NCBI GenBank assembly: GCA_015680685.1
Contig: MNCI01017554.1
Coordinates: 66,135 to 130,134, forward strand
DNA length: 64,000 nucleotides
Source: Gnetum montanum
Lineage: Eukaryota > Streptophyta > Gnetopsida > Gnetales > Gnetaceae
Direction: 5' to 3'
Part shown: one piece after another, positions 46,827 through 58,015 of the stretch
Layout: the number at the start of each line of letters is the position of its first letter
Numbering within the stretch: position 1 is the first letter of the stretch
Notes under the pieces: model-generated
Database searches by the model: none
What the model was told of the DNA's origin: nothing
The model's input: the letters and a program-made list of their open reading frames with translations, nothing else
Translations under genes and position numbers: made by a program

Positions 46827-48239
46827 TGTAGCGACAGAAAACGTCGGCAGCTGGAAATATCGAACGAAATTCTGTGTATACAGTTTTAACCACGGATCCG
46901 TGCGAGGGCTATGCTGGGGGAAAACGAATCTGCGGCGTCCTGAACGGTCTTGTCGATCAGACAGGGACTTACGGGTCAGTAAAACAATGGAGATTACGAA
47001 TATTTGCATGTTTCGATTTGATTCGCGAAATTGTGAAATGAGGGGAAAACGACGTGGATAAATCGCTACGATGATAACGCTAAACACGCCAAGGAGAAGC
47101 TAACAGGAGAGAGACACGTGATTTCAAGGATCTGTGCTTCGATTCTCGAAAGAGTGTATGATTTTGTGTATTACGTTACAATGGGGAAAATCCCAATATC
47201 TTGATATGAAAATGAGCACTAAACAACAAGGAAACTATCCGAACAGAAGTCCGATCTACCTCATAGGTTAAAGCTGGAATGCAAGGAAGGTCAAGTTCTG
47301 ACGCCTACCGATCAACCGTTTCTGACCGATTAAGCTTGTGAACCGGGCGAGATACCCTCACGATCCTTGTTCTGCTTCTCCGCTTCGAGTAGTTTCTGCT
47401 CAGGATAGCAATCACCAATGGAGAAAGTCGTGTCTCCTCCAAAGGAAATGATCGCTCTTGTTGCTCAGGTTCAAACGAAATGTGCTCTGTTTCTACTGCA
47501 AAGTGGTGATGTTGACAAGTACCAAAAGGCTGCTCTATGTTTCTCTGCTCAAGATGATGAGTGCCCCCTTGCTCAAAAAATGCTCTTGTCCTTATGATTT
47601 GCCAACTTTTGTATTTTTGTCAGCTGGTCCATTTATAGGCTGCGGGGTCCCATAAGAGGCGCAACCCTGATGACGTGGACCCCGGACATTTCGGGATTCG
47701 TTGGCACGGCCATTTTAAGTCAGACTGTGACTACGCACAATACGCTCATTCGCGTATTGTGCGTGTGAAAAGCAGGTGCGTGTTGAACATGTTACAAATA
47801 TTTTTTATGTTATATTACGCTCAATCGCGTTGTTGTTGCGTGTATGAGCGTGATCTGGCATACAAAATGATAAGCTTTAAACTGTCTTACGCTCACTACG
47901 CAGCCGCGCGTAACGAGGCGTAACAATGTCTATTTTATGCTCACTACGCAGCCGTGCGTGATGAAGCGTAAATAGCATCTAACCTTAGTGATGAAATACG
48001 CACTGATACGCACCGTCGCGTAACGAGCATAAAGACAAGTTCTTCACGCGCCACGAGAAAAGTGTCGAACTATTGTGCTTTTCTAGGCTTCGTCTTCGAC
48101 TACTTTGGAGCTTTATTACGCTCACTACACTGCAGTGCGTAATAGAGCGTAAACTTGTCCTTGAACCAAGCCGATGCGTGCTCTCACTTGAATTGCGAAT
48201 CTTTGCCTGAGGCCGACTCGTAATTTTCACGTTGTTTCA
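46827..48239 (-). repeat. 3' LTR of element V
   Basis: 1,413 bp with + strand ends TGTAGCGACAG and GTTGTTTCA. Reverse TATA box CATTTATAGG near 47628-47638. U3 (about 47660-48150 on the + strand) is packed with ACGC/GCGT dyads, including a perfect 13-bp inverted repeat at 47733-47764. The short + and - frames inside it (for example 47458-47655, 47985-48230) recur in the other LTR and are not genes. Confidence 0.92.
47733..47764. promoter_or_regulatory. Perfect inverted repeat in U3 of LTR V (left copy)
   Basis: ACGCACAATACGC (47733-47745), six-base loop, GCGTATTGTGCGT (47752-47764): 13 of 13 pairs. It is followed by four looser dyads of the form TTACGCTC...GAGCGTAA at about 47815-47855, 47884-47923, 47938-47972 and 48114-48153. 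The same repeat is at 62143-62174 in the 5' LTR. It lies upstream of the TATA box, so probably a cis-regulatory element. Confidence 0.7.
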
Positions 48240-48256
48240 ATGGCCCCTCTTTGTTG
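48240..48256 (-). other. Polypurine tract of element V
   Basis: CAACAAAGAGGGGCCAT on the minus strand abuts the LTR start TGAAACAACG. Its presence at this end fixes the element's orientation as minus. Confidence 0.8.
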
Positions 48257-49387
48257 ACAGTTAGAGGGCTTACCCGAAAGACGTCGACAAAGAATGCGAA
48301 ACACCGAGTCGATAGAAGCAAGAACAACGTCCATCCATGACTACTCAAGCGTTACCCTGTCAACATGGAATAGCAAAGCCGGAAGGTATGGGAGATAGAG
48401 CGATATAGGAGGAAACAGGTTCGGGGAAGATGTGAAATGTGTTTAGGATAGTAGTATGAAATACGCATGAAAACATACACATGTCTATGTCAACAGGAAT
48501 GCTTTTAGATGAGCGTGGCACGTCAATCTGAGATTTCTCTGTTACAAGTCATAGCAGGAATACTTGCAAAAGGAGCGTTGTGCGTCACTTTCTGCGATAT
48601 CTCTACTACAATGTATACTTGCGTATGGGTTAAACGGTAATGCGAATATGGAGAATTGGTTCTTTGCGTATATGGCTGGTACATACAGGAAGCGAATAAT
48701 AAAGATGAAAATGAGATAAAGGCTAAGTGTAAGACTCTGAGAGGGATTGGCATGCAGTTCCAAGTGGACGGGCAAGCTTGAGCAGCCACTTCAAAATGCT
48801 ATCGCCCTTCACCACTCGGATGAATGCACCTTTGAATGATGCTTTCGCGACAAGTAACCTGCAACCATGAAAGAAAAACAGAAAACACCATTGCTCTGGT
48901 GCGAGCAGGAGGCGAAGTTGTAGAAACAGGTGCCGTTAGATGCGAGATAGGATGGTCTGGTCATGAAGAAGGAGCCATAGCATGTGGCTCGAGCCCTCCG
49001 TCTACCCAGCATATCGTCGCCAGAAGGCATCAGACACAGTGCAGTTGACTGGTTGCAAAAGGAACCAGCCAGATGAATCTGTGAAGCCAGGGTCTGATGG
49101 CGATGATGCGCGAAGGTCCCCGAGCTCGTGGTCGACGAGGATTTCATCAATTCTCGGGGCAGCAAGACTAAACCCTCAGAGGTACCACCGCTGCAGTGGT
49201 CGTAGCTACGGCATCTCCGAGGGGTCAGTGGTATGCCCCTCAGTTCATTCGAGGAATCAGTGGGATGCCGGTGGGGTGGCGATATTGAGATTGTCCCAAT
49301 ATCCCACCCCGTATGTTGCGCAACTATACAAAGATGATCACGCTCGCCTGATTCATATAGCAGTCATTGATGATTTCCAGTTTTAAG
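48257..49387 (-). other. 3' UTR of element V
   Basis: Between the polypurine tract and the tandem array. Overlapping frames of 70-134 codons on both strands (for example 48809-49165 minus, 48982-49386 plus) have no recognised domain and no consistent start context, so I do not call genes. Confidence 0.5.
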
Positions 49388-49935
49388 TCCTGGTAGACTG
49401 TCGTTGCTGATTTTAAGTCTTAGCAAACCATGGTCCCAGTTTAAAGTCTAGGTAGACCGAAAAAGGCTAGTTTTACGTCGTAGCAGACAGTGTCTGGACT
49501 GATTTATGGTCTCAGCAGACCTTGCTGTGGATGCCAGTTTTATGTCATGACCCAAGGACAGAGCTATGCTGATTTTTCGTCTCAGCAGACGACTACTTAC
49601 CTGTGCTAGTTTTGCGTCATGGTGGACAGCCGATGTCAGTTTAGCGTCGTGACGGACGCGTGCAAGATGTACCAGTTTATCGTTTTGGCGGATCTATACA
49701 ACATTTCCAGTTTTACGTCATAGTGGATGATTACAATATGCCAGTTTAGCGTCGTGGTGGATGCGTGCAAGGAATGCCAGTTTAGCGTCGTGGCAGACGT
49801 GTAGTGCCAGTTTATCATCATGGCGGACGATCAATGCCAGTTTAACGTTGTAGCGGATGTGCCATGCCAGTTTAACATCGTAGCGGACGTTTGGTGCCAG
49901 TTTAACGTCGTAGCGGATGATCACTGCCATACCTG
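49388..49935. repeat. Tandem array, 3' side of pol (element V)
   Basis: About 15 units of 28-45 bp. The right half is regular, with core CCAGTTTAACGTCGTAGCGGA followed by a few variable bases; the left half is decayed (AGTTTtAaGTCcTgGtaGAC). The small minus-strand frames at 49636-49930 are translations of the array. Related by its core to the array at 58250-58560. Confidence 0.88.
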
Positions 49936-49957
49936 ATTACTCGTGTTGTCGATACTG

Positions 49958-51382
49958 CTAGACGTAATACCACTTCAGATATATATGATTCACAAGATTC
50001 GATAGTTCACCGCTGTCGATGTTTGCTAGTTTGAATGCTCCGTTGCTGTATGCGTCGAACACCAAGAAAGGGCCCTCCCAGTTTGCAGAGAACTTGCCCA
50101 CTGGTTCGCGCACGGCCTTGAGAACCAGGTCTCCTTTCTTGATCAGTCGCTGTTGTAGGTTATAACGATGCTTCTGCTTCTGTTTCTCTTGATATCTCTC
50201 AATTGTCTCAAGAGCCTGTATTCGCTTCTCTTCCACTGAATCCAAATCCATTATCCGAGCCTCGGTGTATTGAGCCTCATTTATAATGGTGGAGAGGACC
50301 ATTCTCAGAGAAGGAATTTGTAACTCGAGGGGTAGCACCGCTTCAGATCTGTAAACCAGGCCATAGGGCGTACTACCTGTAGCTGTCCTACACGTAGTAC
50401 GATACGCCCATAGCACGTAGAGGATCTTGTCATGCCACCTTCTCTTGTTACTGTCGAGCATTTTCTTGAGCAGATTGATGATTACCTTGTTTGATGCTTC
50501 AGCTTGACCATTCGCTTGCGGGTAATAGGGGGAAGAAAAAGATTGTCTAATGCCTAGGTTCTCATAGAAGGATTTGGTTTCCGTGCTACTAAACTGTGGC
50601 CCATTGTCGGTCACGATAGTCATTGGGAGACCAAATCTGGTTACTATATTGTCCAGGATAAAATGGCGAACCTGTTGAGATGTGATCTTTCGCAGGGGGA
50701 TAGCTTCTACCCACTTTGTAAAATACTCAGTAGCGGTAATAATGAAGCTATGTCCTGCAGAAGATTTTGGTGCGATGGGTCCTATAATGTCTAGCTCCCA
50801 TCATTGGAATGGCCATGTTATCTGCGTTGTGTGCAATTCCGTGGGTGACACGTGGATGCGGTTTGCATGATGCTGACACGTGTCACAAGTCTTAACCTTT
50901 GTCAGGCAGTCTTTTTCCATGCGTGGCCAGTAGTACCCTAAACGACAGATTTTTAAGGCCATAGCTCGTGGTGCTACGTGGCCGCCGCACAGCCCTTCGT
51001 GAACTTCGTCGACTATACGCTGTGCTTGGTTTTCGTCAACGCAAGTAAGCAGCACGCCATCGAAAGAGCGTCTACAAAGAGTACTATCTCCAATGATGAC
51101 GTACTGCCTAGCCCGCTTGCGGATTGCATCTCTTTGTGCGCGTGTCAGTTCAGACGGTAATTCGCCCTGTAGAAGATAGGATTTAATGTCGTTGTACCAT
51201 GCAGGTGTGCTTTCCTCGAGAAGAGAGGAGATTTGCGTCGCCTGAATGATAGGATCTGCGCAGTCTGTAATTAATGTAGGACAGGTGTTAAACAAATGTG
51301 CGGGCACGTTCAAAGCTAGGGTGGCCAGTGCGTCGGCCAGCGTGTTGTCAGTGCGTGGCACGTGTTGGGCATCGAAGGTCAC
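49958..51382 (-). pseudogene. pol: aRNase H end and integrase of element V
   Basis: Same frame as RT, interrupted by a TGA just before 51382 and another near 50801 (both CGA-to-TGA type). 51382-50801 ends the second RNase H (DNTLADALATLAL) and gives the zinc-binding end CDTCQHHANRIH. 50623-49958 carries the core and C-terminus: TDNGPQF, NGQAEASNK, LWAYRTTCRTATGSTPYGLVY, KKGDLVLKAVREPVGKF, NWEGPFLVFDAY. The position of the first DDE Asp is Glu in TATEYFTKWVEA (about 50720), which is common text in this lineage. It would insert the cDNA. Confidence 0.88.
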
Positions 51383-51385
51383 AAA

Positions 51386-53425
51386 TCACCTCAGAAGATC
51401 TTTAGCCTTTTCACAGTAGGGCTGCAAATGTACAGCTTTGCAGGCGTAGACTCCGATGATTTGATTTATGACAAGCATCGAATCGCCCCTAACCGTCAGG
51501 TGTTGCACATCGAGCTCGCTGGCAGTTAACAATCCCCTGACGAGCCCCTCGTACTCTGCCATATTGTTCGTACAAGTGAAGGTCAAGCGATAAGCGTGTA
51601 GATGCACATCCTCAGGTGATAGCGTAATAACAGTGGCCGCACTACTGCCTCTAGCTGTTGAAGCTCCATCGAAATACAACGTCGCCTCAGGGCCTGTCAA
51701 GACAGGGCTTAAGCTATGTACATGCTCATCCAGAAATTCGGGTTCTATTGTGGCTTGATTGTTAACCGGTGATGTTACTAACTGGTCAGCTATCGCCTGG
51801 CCTTTCGTAGAGGATTGGCCAACATAATGCAGATCAAATTCTGCTATAATAGCCTTCCAGCAAGTGATCCTATTGCTTTCGTATAAGTTATGCGTAATAG
51901 TCCTAAGAATGTTGTTTTTGCAAATAATGTTAACCTGGCTACGGAAAAGGTAATGTCTACACTTCTTAAGTGTAAAAACTAATGCTAGGCAATTACGCTC
52001 TACTTCATTATACCTCGTTTTGTACACAAATAATGCATGACTTAAGTAGTAGATGGGCACTTCTGACCCATCGTCCCTCCTTTGGCAAAGTAATGCTGCT
52101 AATGCTACGTCCGAAGTTGCAAGGTAAATGTAAAATGGCAAATCCCTTTGTGGCGGGAAAACCATGGGCAAATGTTGGAGTTCCCGTTTCATGTTGTCAA
52201 ATGCACGTTGGCAATCCTCCGTCCATTCGAAATTAACCCCCTTCTTTAGCAAATGTTGCATCGGATGGAGCTTGTCTGTTAGTCTTGAGATGAAACGGCG
52301 TATGAACTGCAAACGTCCCTGTAGCCCGCGAAGCTGCTTGAGGTCTGTTGGAGGCGTTAACTCGACAATGGCTCTGACCTTATCAGGGTCAACTCGTATG
52401 CTAGTTTCTGATACCACAAACCCCAGCATGCATTCGATTTTGACTCCGAATACGCACTTCTTTGGGTTAAGCTGGAGCTCGTATTTGGAGCATCTTTTAA
52501 GGACTAACTCCAGATCTCCTGAATGATCCTCAGACTTTAAAGACTTCACAACGATATCGTCCACATAATCATTCATTCTCTCTAAGAGGTAGTCGCTAAA
52601 GATGTATGTCATAGCCCATTGATACGTTGCTCCAGCATTCTTCAGACCAAATGGCATCATAGTATAACAAAAGGTCCCCAAGGGTGTCATGAACGTTGTA
52701 GTTAACTGATGTTCTGGGTTTATGCGAATCTGGTTATAACCAGAGAAACCATCCATGAGGGATAGGAGTGCATGCCCAGCTGTTGTATCGACTAGCTGAT
52801 CGATACTCGGAAGTGGGAAATTATCCTTGATTGTGGCCTTGTTCAAATCCCGAAAGTCTATGCAGATGCGTATACTCCCGGTCTTCTTCGGCACAACCAC
52901 AATGTTAGATACCCAGTCCGAGTAATCAACCGCACGAATGAAACCAGCCTGATATAGTTTGGCGATTTCATCACGCACGGCTAGCGTGATTTCTGGCTTG
53001 ATTTTGCATGTCTTCTATCTTACTGCCTTGATCTGTGGGTCTAAGATGATGTTATGTTGGATTAGCCTGGGATCTAGCCCAGGCATATCCTCGTATGACC
53101 ATGCAAAGACAGCAATGTTGTCTTGCAAGACCTGCGTCATGGCATCACGCATCTTTGAATCTAATAAGGAACTGACTTTAAGCCTTTTAGCTTCGCCCCT
53201 ATGCGTAACGATAGAGACCTCCTCAAGGGGGTCTTCGGTTATGTCTCCAGCTTCCAGGTCTAGCGTACGCGTCAACTATTCTGGCCATTTTGGGGACATT
53301 TTCGATGCAGCTATAATTACGTCTTCTAAGGGGAGGTTAACATCTATAAACGCGGAATCGAATTGCCTAACTAATTTTCTGTATGGGCCAGTCAGAGTTA
53401 AGGGTATTGCTAATGTTGTATCCAT
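51386..53425 (-). pseudogene. pol: RT, RNase H and aRNase H of element V
   Basis: From ATG at 53425 the frame runs to 51386, broken by TAG near 53276 and one stop near 53012; 530 codons are open from 52978. Domains: pre-RT segment (TLDLEAGDITEDPLEEV), RT (VPKKTGSIRICIDFRDLNK; MDGFSGYNQIRI; MPFGLKNAGATYQ; active site DYVDDIVV), RNase H (LATSDVALAALLCQ; YNEVERNCLALVF; WKAIIAEFDLHYVG), and the plant-type RNase H LYFDGASTARGS..NNMAEYEGLVRGLL. The second RNase H marks the Tat lineage. The initial ATG lies 12 nt inside a candidate splice acceptor. Confidence 0.92.
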
Positions 53426-53479
53426 TTGTTGCTTTTCCTGCAAAAACAGCAAAGTGCGTAAATGGTTAGGAAGAAGATG

Positions 53480-53822
53480 ACGTAATGGCGAGCAAACGTG
53501 TAAAGCTAACAGAATTTTGAATTTTGTAATAGAATTGTAATCAATGCTACCTGATTACGAGGTGATAAGATGTGGTAGTTTAACGTCATTTCGGAAAGTG
53601 GTGCGTGCGATATCGGCCGCATTAATATCCTGATTTTCGGGTTCCGTTTGAGGAAGGTCCCGTTGCAGTCGGATATCAAGTCGGTGATCTTCGCATATAA
53701 GTAGGCAATTTTTGATTAGAACGGATTGTTGGCTATTGCGGATTTGAATTCATGAGTATTTCCTAGCAAGAGAGAAAAGAGCAGAAAATTCGAAGGTGCA
53801 AAGCTGTGAAAGTTTTGAATCC
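53480..53822 (+). promoter_or_regulatory. Presumed promoter region of the antisense gene
   Basis: A TATA-like box TATAAGTA at 53696-53703 lies about 120 bp before the first ATG. Upstream are one isolated copy of the array core (TAGTTTAACGTCATTTCGG at about 53577) and a GTGCGATATCGGC palindrome near 53606. Sequence composition is mixed. Promoter activity is inferred. Confidence 0.45.
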
Positions 53823-54217
53823 ATGATAATGGCGCCTAAGACGAAGAAGAAGAATACTAAACTGGCTAAACTCGACGAGGTACAGGAGAACCTGGCGCGT
53901 GTTCAACAGGCCTTGGTCGAAGTGCGCGACCCGACACCCATGAACCGGTAGGTCATTCTTTGCATGCTCGTGTTATTTCAGTGTTTGTTGTGTATAGCGT
54001 TCTTCGTGTAAATGGAAATTTTGAATTATGAACCTCGCGTTACTGCGAGGGTTTGGTATGGTTGTGTTTATCGCCATTGTCATAGACGGACCTTGCGCTG
54101 TTTGCAAGGGTTTGAGCGATTTACACATAGGCGGCCGAGCGTAATGTTTAGCTATTATGTATTAACGATGTAAATGTGAATCTGGCTGTTAATTTAGATA
54201 TCGCGTTTTCTGTACAG

Positions 54218-55044
54218 TGTCGTGTTGAAACCCACTTTGATCATTTTAGACATCATTGGGGTTTTGTGTTGGTTAAACCCCATCGTCCCCAATGTTCCCC
54301 CTCCGCACACGCGAGTGCAGGGGAATGCCATTTGGTTTCGGAGGGGGGCGCTGGAGTTTCTGCAGTTCCTACTATGCAACTTCAGCGTCATTGTGTGGTC
54401 TAATCTGACTGGCGATCTTGCCAGTGCCATTTTAGAGCACCTGTTGGTAGGGTCTGCGCAAGGGGTTCTGGCTTACTTGACAGATGGGGCCATTGATACG
54501 AGTCATCTCGAAGACCAAGCACTCAGCGCCCGTGGTTTGAGATGCCTAAGCTGGATCTGGGGAATGGCCCGTTTTAGTTGTTATCATGCGTATAACACGC
54601 TGTTCGTGGCCCGCCATGTCTCGACTTATTTCCAGAACCCACAAGGCACGGTGTACTACGCAGGCGGGTAAGCTGGTTTTGTCAACTGTATTTTTTTTGT
54701 TGCTGTTAGAATGTCTGCTATAGATGCGAAATGTAAAAATGTAAAATAAGCATATGTCGTATGGTACAGGTTTTTTATTCATGATAATAGGCTAGTCGGG
54801 GACAGAGATGTGTTGGCCTGGGCCGAAACGGCAATAACGACATTTACCTCAACCAACAACGTGCGTGCCGGCGTCCTCGGGCAGATTGGCCACGAGATGC
54901 GTGAGTATCACATCCGCTACGAGTGTCCTTTTAAGAATTGCGAGGAGCTCGGGTGGCTGCACGAGGACTGGACCTTAGAGTCGCCCCTCACCGCTGAGGA
55001 TGTGCAGAGGAACCTGTCGCCATTTCCTTTGCCCTTCGACCCTG
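54218..55044 (+). other. Pseudophosphatase (FCP1-like HAD) domain, exons 2-3
   Basis: Plant NLI-interacting-factor proteins begin the fold with LxxLDxNGLL and end it with NTLLVDDSP. Here the blocks are ILDIIGVLC and NTLFVARHV. The first Asp is kept, the residue two positions on is Ile, and the two late acidic residues are Ala-Arg. The W-S-N of the middle motif (VIVWSN) is conserved. The domain should therefore fold but lack phosphatase activity, leaving peptide binding as a possible role. Assigned from motif pattern, not from a search. Confidence 0.65.
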
Positions 55045-56337
55045 GTAAGGCCACTGCGTGTTCTAATGTGATGCGTATTGTTGTAAGTCATGGATATTGC
55101 GTAATGGTGTTTACATTTGACCTATGTTTTATACTATGCAGTCAGGGAATCCCGGGAGATTACCCTTACAATTTCCGGCCGCGAGGCGAGGGATGTCCTC
55201 TTCCGTTACGGCGATATTAAGGACGCACAACGCTGGCTCGGCCACTCGGCGGCCCCATCCGCGATGACCTCCAAGATCCGGGCAGCAGGGCTTATGCACC
55301 TATTTTTGGCTGTGACCCCTGATGTCCCCGTCAGTGAGATGGTAACCCTAGTCGACTCCTTCAACAAGAAAGCGGAGCAGTTTTGCACGCGCGTGCATAA
55401 CGTGCGCGTAAGTTTTGATATTGATGCTCATCTTTTCATGGACCTATTTGGCATCCCCTCGAACGGGCTTCCCATAAAGGTGAAGACCAAGAGGAGCCCT
55501 AAGGTCGAGGAGCATCTGAAGGAGTGGGCGAGGATCCCCAAAGATACCAAAGGGTTTCCTTGTGAAAAATTCGAACTGGGAGTTGCCAAGACACTTTATC
55601 CCCTTTTTCGGGCCTGGACTTTCCCCAAGACCCTCTCGCAGGGGAGGTTCTTTTCAGTAGAACAGACCCGTATTATGCGGGAAGTTTTGGAGGAGGGAAC
55701 CCAGTTCGACTGGGCAAGCTATTTTACCAAGGGACTGCGCAATGAAATGGTCAAGCTTCGCAAGAAGCTTGAGTCTCGTTTCAACGTGCACTACGCCTTT
55801 TTCATAGCTTGCCTCCGGCGGTTTGCTGAGTTTCTGGTTATCCAGAGGAACGGGGTCTGGGGACAGCAAGATCGAGACCAGCTATCCAGACCTTGGATTA
55901 CCCACATTCTCAGCACTACCCGTGGGCAGGATCCGCCTGAAGGGATCGGGGAGTCGTTGTCCGTAATGACTAAAGGCTTGGCGGCGCCCCAAGTGCAAGG
56001 TCTCGACAGTGTAGGCAGGATAATGCCTACCCTTACTGGAGATGCTTCGCGAGGGAAGCGTCTGGCGGAAGAAATTGTGGAACCGGCAGCTCGGCGCAAG
56101 AGGCTCCGCCTAGCCGAGGCCCCTGGGGGTGACGCAGGCCAAACTGTTGCGATCAAGGTTCAGCGGAATAAGCTTCCGCCTGGTAAGTGTGAAAGATTGT
56201 AATACGCACTATTTGATTTAGATAGTCTAGTATTATATGCTAACATGTTGCGGTGTAAACAGTAAAAATGACAGGGCAATTGACCCCTACGACAGGGGCA
56301 ATGATACTAAGGCGTGGGGAAGGGGCCTCTATTTTGG

Positions 56338-56500
56338 AAGAAGAGGCCCCAGCTGCTAGTGTGAGCCGCATGCAGGTTCCAGTGCGTGAGGAGGCCCCAG
56401 CTGCTAGTGGTAGCCGTGTACAGGTTCCAGTGCGTGAAGAGGCCCTAGCTGCTAGTGGTAGCCATGTACACGACCAGGTACACGAGGAGACTCCAGCTAT
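56338..56500 (+). repeat. 48-bp coding tandem repeat in exon 5
   Basis: Three-plus units encode EEAPAASGSRVQVPVR with small changes (EEAPAASVSRMQVPVR, EEALAASGSHVHDQVH, EETPAIGTSGTW). Period 48 bp keeps frame. Disordered linker between the exon 4 domain and the coiled coil. Confidence 0.85.
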
Positions 56501-58015
56501 TGGGACTAGCGGCACATGGGATCACGTGCGTAAGGAAAGGGAGGCGGGAGAAACTCATGAGGTCGCTACCGTCACTGGCAGAGGTAATAAATGGGTTAGC
56601 ATATTTGCAGGATGTTTTTTTTTGTTAATAGATAGAAGGTTTAACTGAATTACGCAACAGGGGAAGAGGATGCATCCACGTCTGCCGCTGTGAGCAAAAT
56701 GTGGAAGGACTTCCCCGATAAATTTGCCTTCATGGAAGGCGTGGTGGATGACATGATCGAGCGTTTGGAGCGCGTCGAACCTGGCGTTGGTATGTTATAG
56801 TCGTCAAAAGTTTTCGATGTAACTGTATTAATAATGTGTCATCGGTATTGATGCTTGTTTTCTGTTAGGAGCTCACCTCTGGTGGGACCCCGCGGAGCCC
56901 ATTGATCTGGACACAGCGGAACCTCCACCTGATGGGGCGGCCGTGCCACATCACATTTATGATGAAATGCGTAAATGTGCGTTACGCTCGACACGCTCCT
57001 TATGGGAAAGTAGGGAGGTAAATGAAAATCTGTGGAAAAGGCTGCAGAAATCGGATCAACAGATAGAGGCACTGACTAAAGAAGTCGGAGACCTAAGGGG
57101 GCAGTACGAATTCCTATAGGCCCGAGTGACGAGGAATGAAGACTGACGTACTATTGTTATTGATCACTCCCGCTATTGGACAACCATTAAAAATAGCGTA
57201 CAGACCAGTCGGGCGTTAGTGGAACAGCGAATGCAAATTGAACTCCTAGCTCAGAAGAGCCTGGATTGGAGGGACTACTGCGCCAGCATACAGGAATGGG
57301 GACAAAAGGAGAAAGACCATAAACACCTGTATAAACGGGAAAGCGCCACGTACCGAAAACATTACCGCGATTCTGCCGTCAAAGCTCGATCGCTGGAGGT
57401 TTTCGTGGAGACCATTGGAGCGTCCGAAGCCTTCAAGAAGTTTGAAGAGCAGGTGACCGTTACCGCATCTCCAGAAAGGGCGATGGTTTTCCCTGGAAAC
57501 CAGGCTACAATTCCTACCTTCTTCCCAGATCCACCCCGCTGGAGCAGCGTGGAAAAAGGAAAGGTGAAGGCTGGGGCTGCCTTGGGAGAGGATGTATGAT
57601 CCGATTTAACAGAGGAAGAAATTATGCAGCGCCTGTGGACTTACTTGGACAAGCTTCCCTTTATTGGAGAAGCAGGGCCGTCGTGAGTGAGTTTATGCAT
57701 GATCTAGTTGGAAAATGTTCTGGCTTGTGTTGCCTATTTTGACCTTTTGATGTTATTTGTATGTAGGTACCAGAAGAAGATAGAGAAAACACGCCAGCTG
57801 AGAGGCCGGGAGAGGAAACAGAGGTAACAGCGGAGGAACGCCACAATGAAGAGCGTTCCCCTGTGGAGCCAGCGCAGGAACGAGAGCCTCATGAAGGAGT
57901 AATCTTTCATGAAGGCATAGTTCCCAGAAACGATGGCCCACTGGAGGACAACCTTTTGGGGTTAGATCCGGAGTTGAGAGATACTGGTAACAGCGGTAGC
58001 AGAGGGAATGCGTAA

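Larger units (their letters stand above)
53823..58015 (+). pseudogene. Antisense eight-exon gene: inactive FCP1/NLI-like domain + coiled coil
   Basis: Exons 53823-53947, 54218-54667, 54770-55044, 55142-56182, 56263-56583, 56661-56789, 56869-57686, 57767-58015. All seven introns are GT-AG and short (77-270 nt), all phases agree, and the total is 3,408 nt (1,135 codons plus stop). Exon 1 is a basic N-terminus (MIMAPKTKKKNTKLAKLDEV). Exons 2-3 encode an FCP1/NLI-interacting-factor HAD domain: TLIILDIIGVLC, RRGALEFLQFLLCNFSVIVWSN, NTLFVARHVSTYFQNPQGT; the second Asp of DxD and the later DD are gone. Exon 4 has a region with VRVSFDIDAHLFMDLFGIPS, resembling plant transposon-protein domains; a basic cluster (RRKRLRL) could be a nuclear signal. 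Exon 5 has 16-residue repeats. Exons 6-7 are coiled coil and exon 8 acidic. Four stops (57117, 57144, 57597, 57684), each one C-to-T step from CAG or CGA, break exon 7. It lies antisense inside the element's sense intron. Confidence 0.8.

Noticed and set aside
47458-47655. 65-codon frame (and 61778-62066 in the other LTR)
   Set aside because: Identical in both LTRs of V and located in untranslated LTR sequence. A short related frame in 36108-36428 is explained by LTR homology.
48809-49386. 118-codon minus and 134-codon plus overlapping frames in the 3' UTR of V
   Set aside because: No domains, no splice or promoter evidence, and they overlap each other on opposite strands in GC-richer sequence.
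49636-49930. Minus frames with repeated YDVKLA
   Set aside because: Translations of the tandem array 49388-49935.
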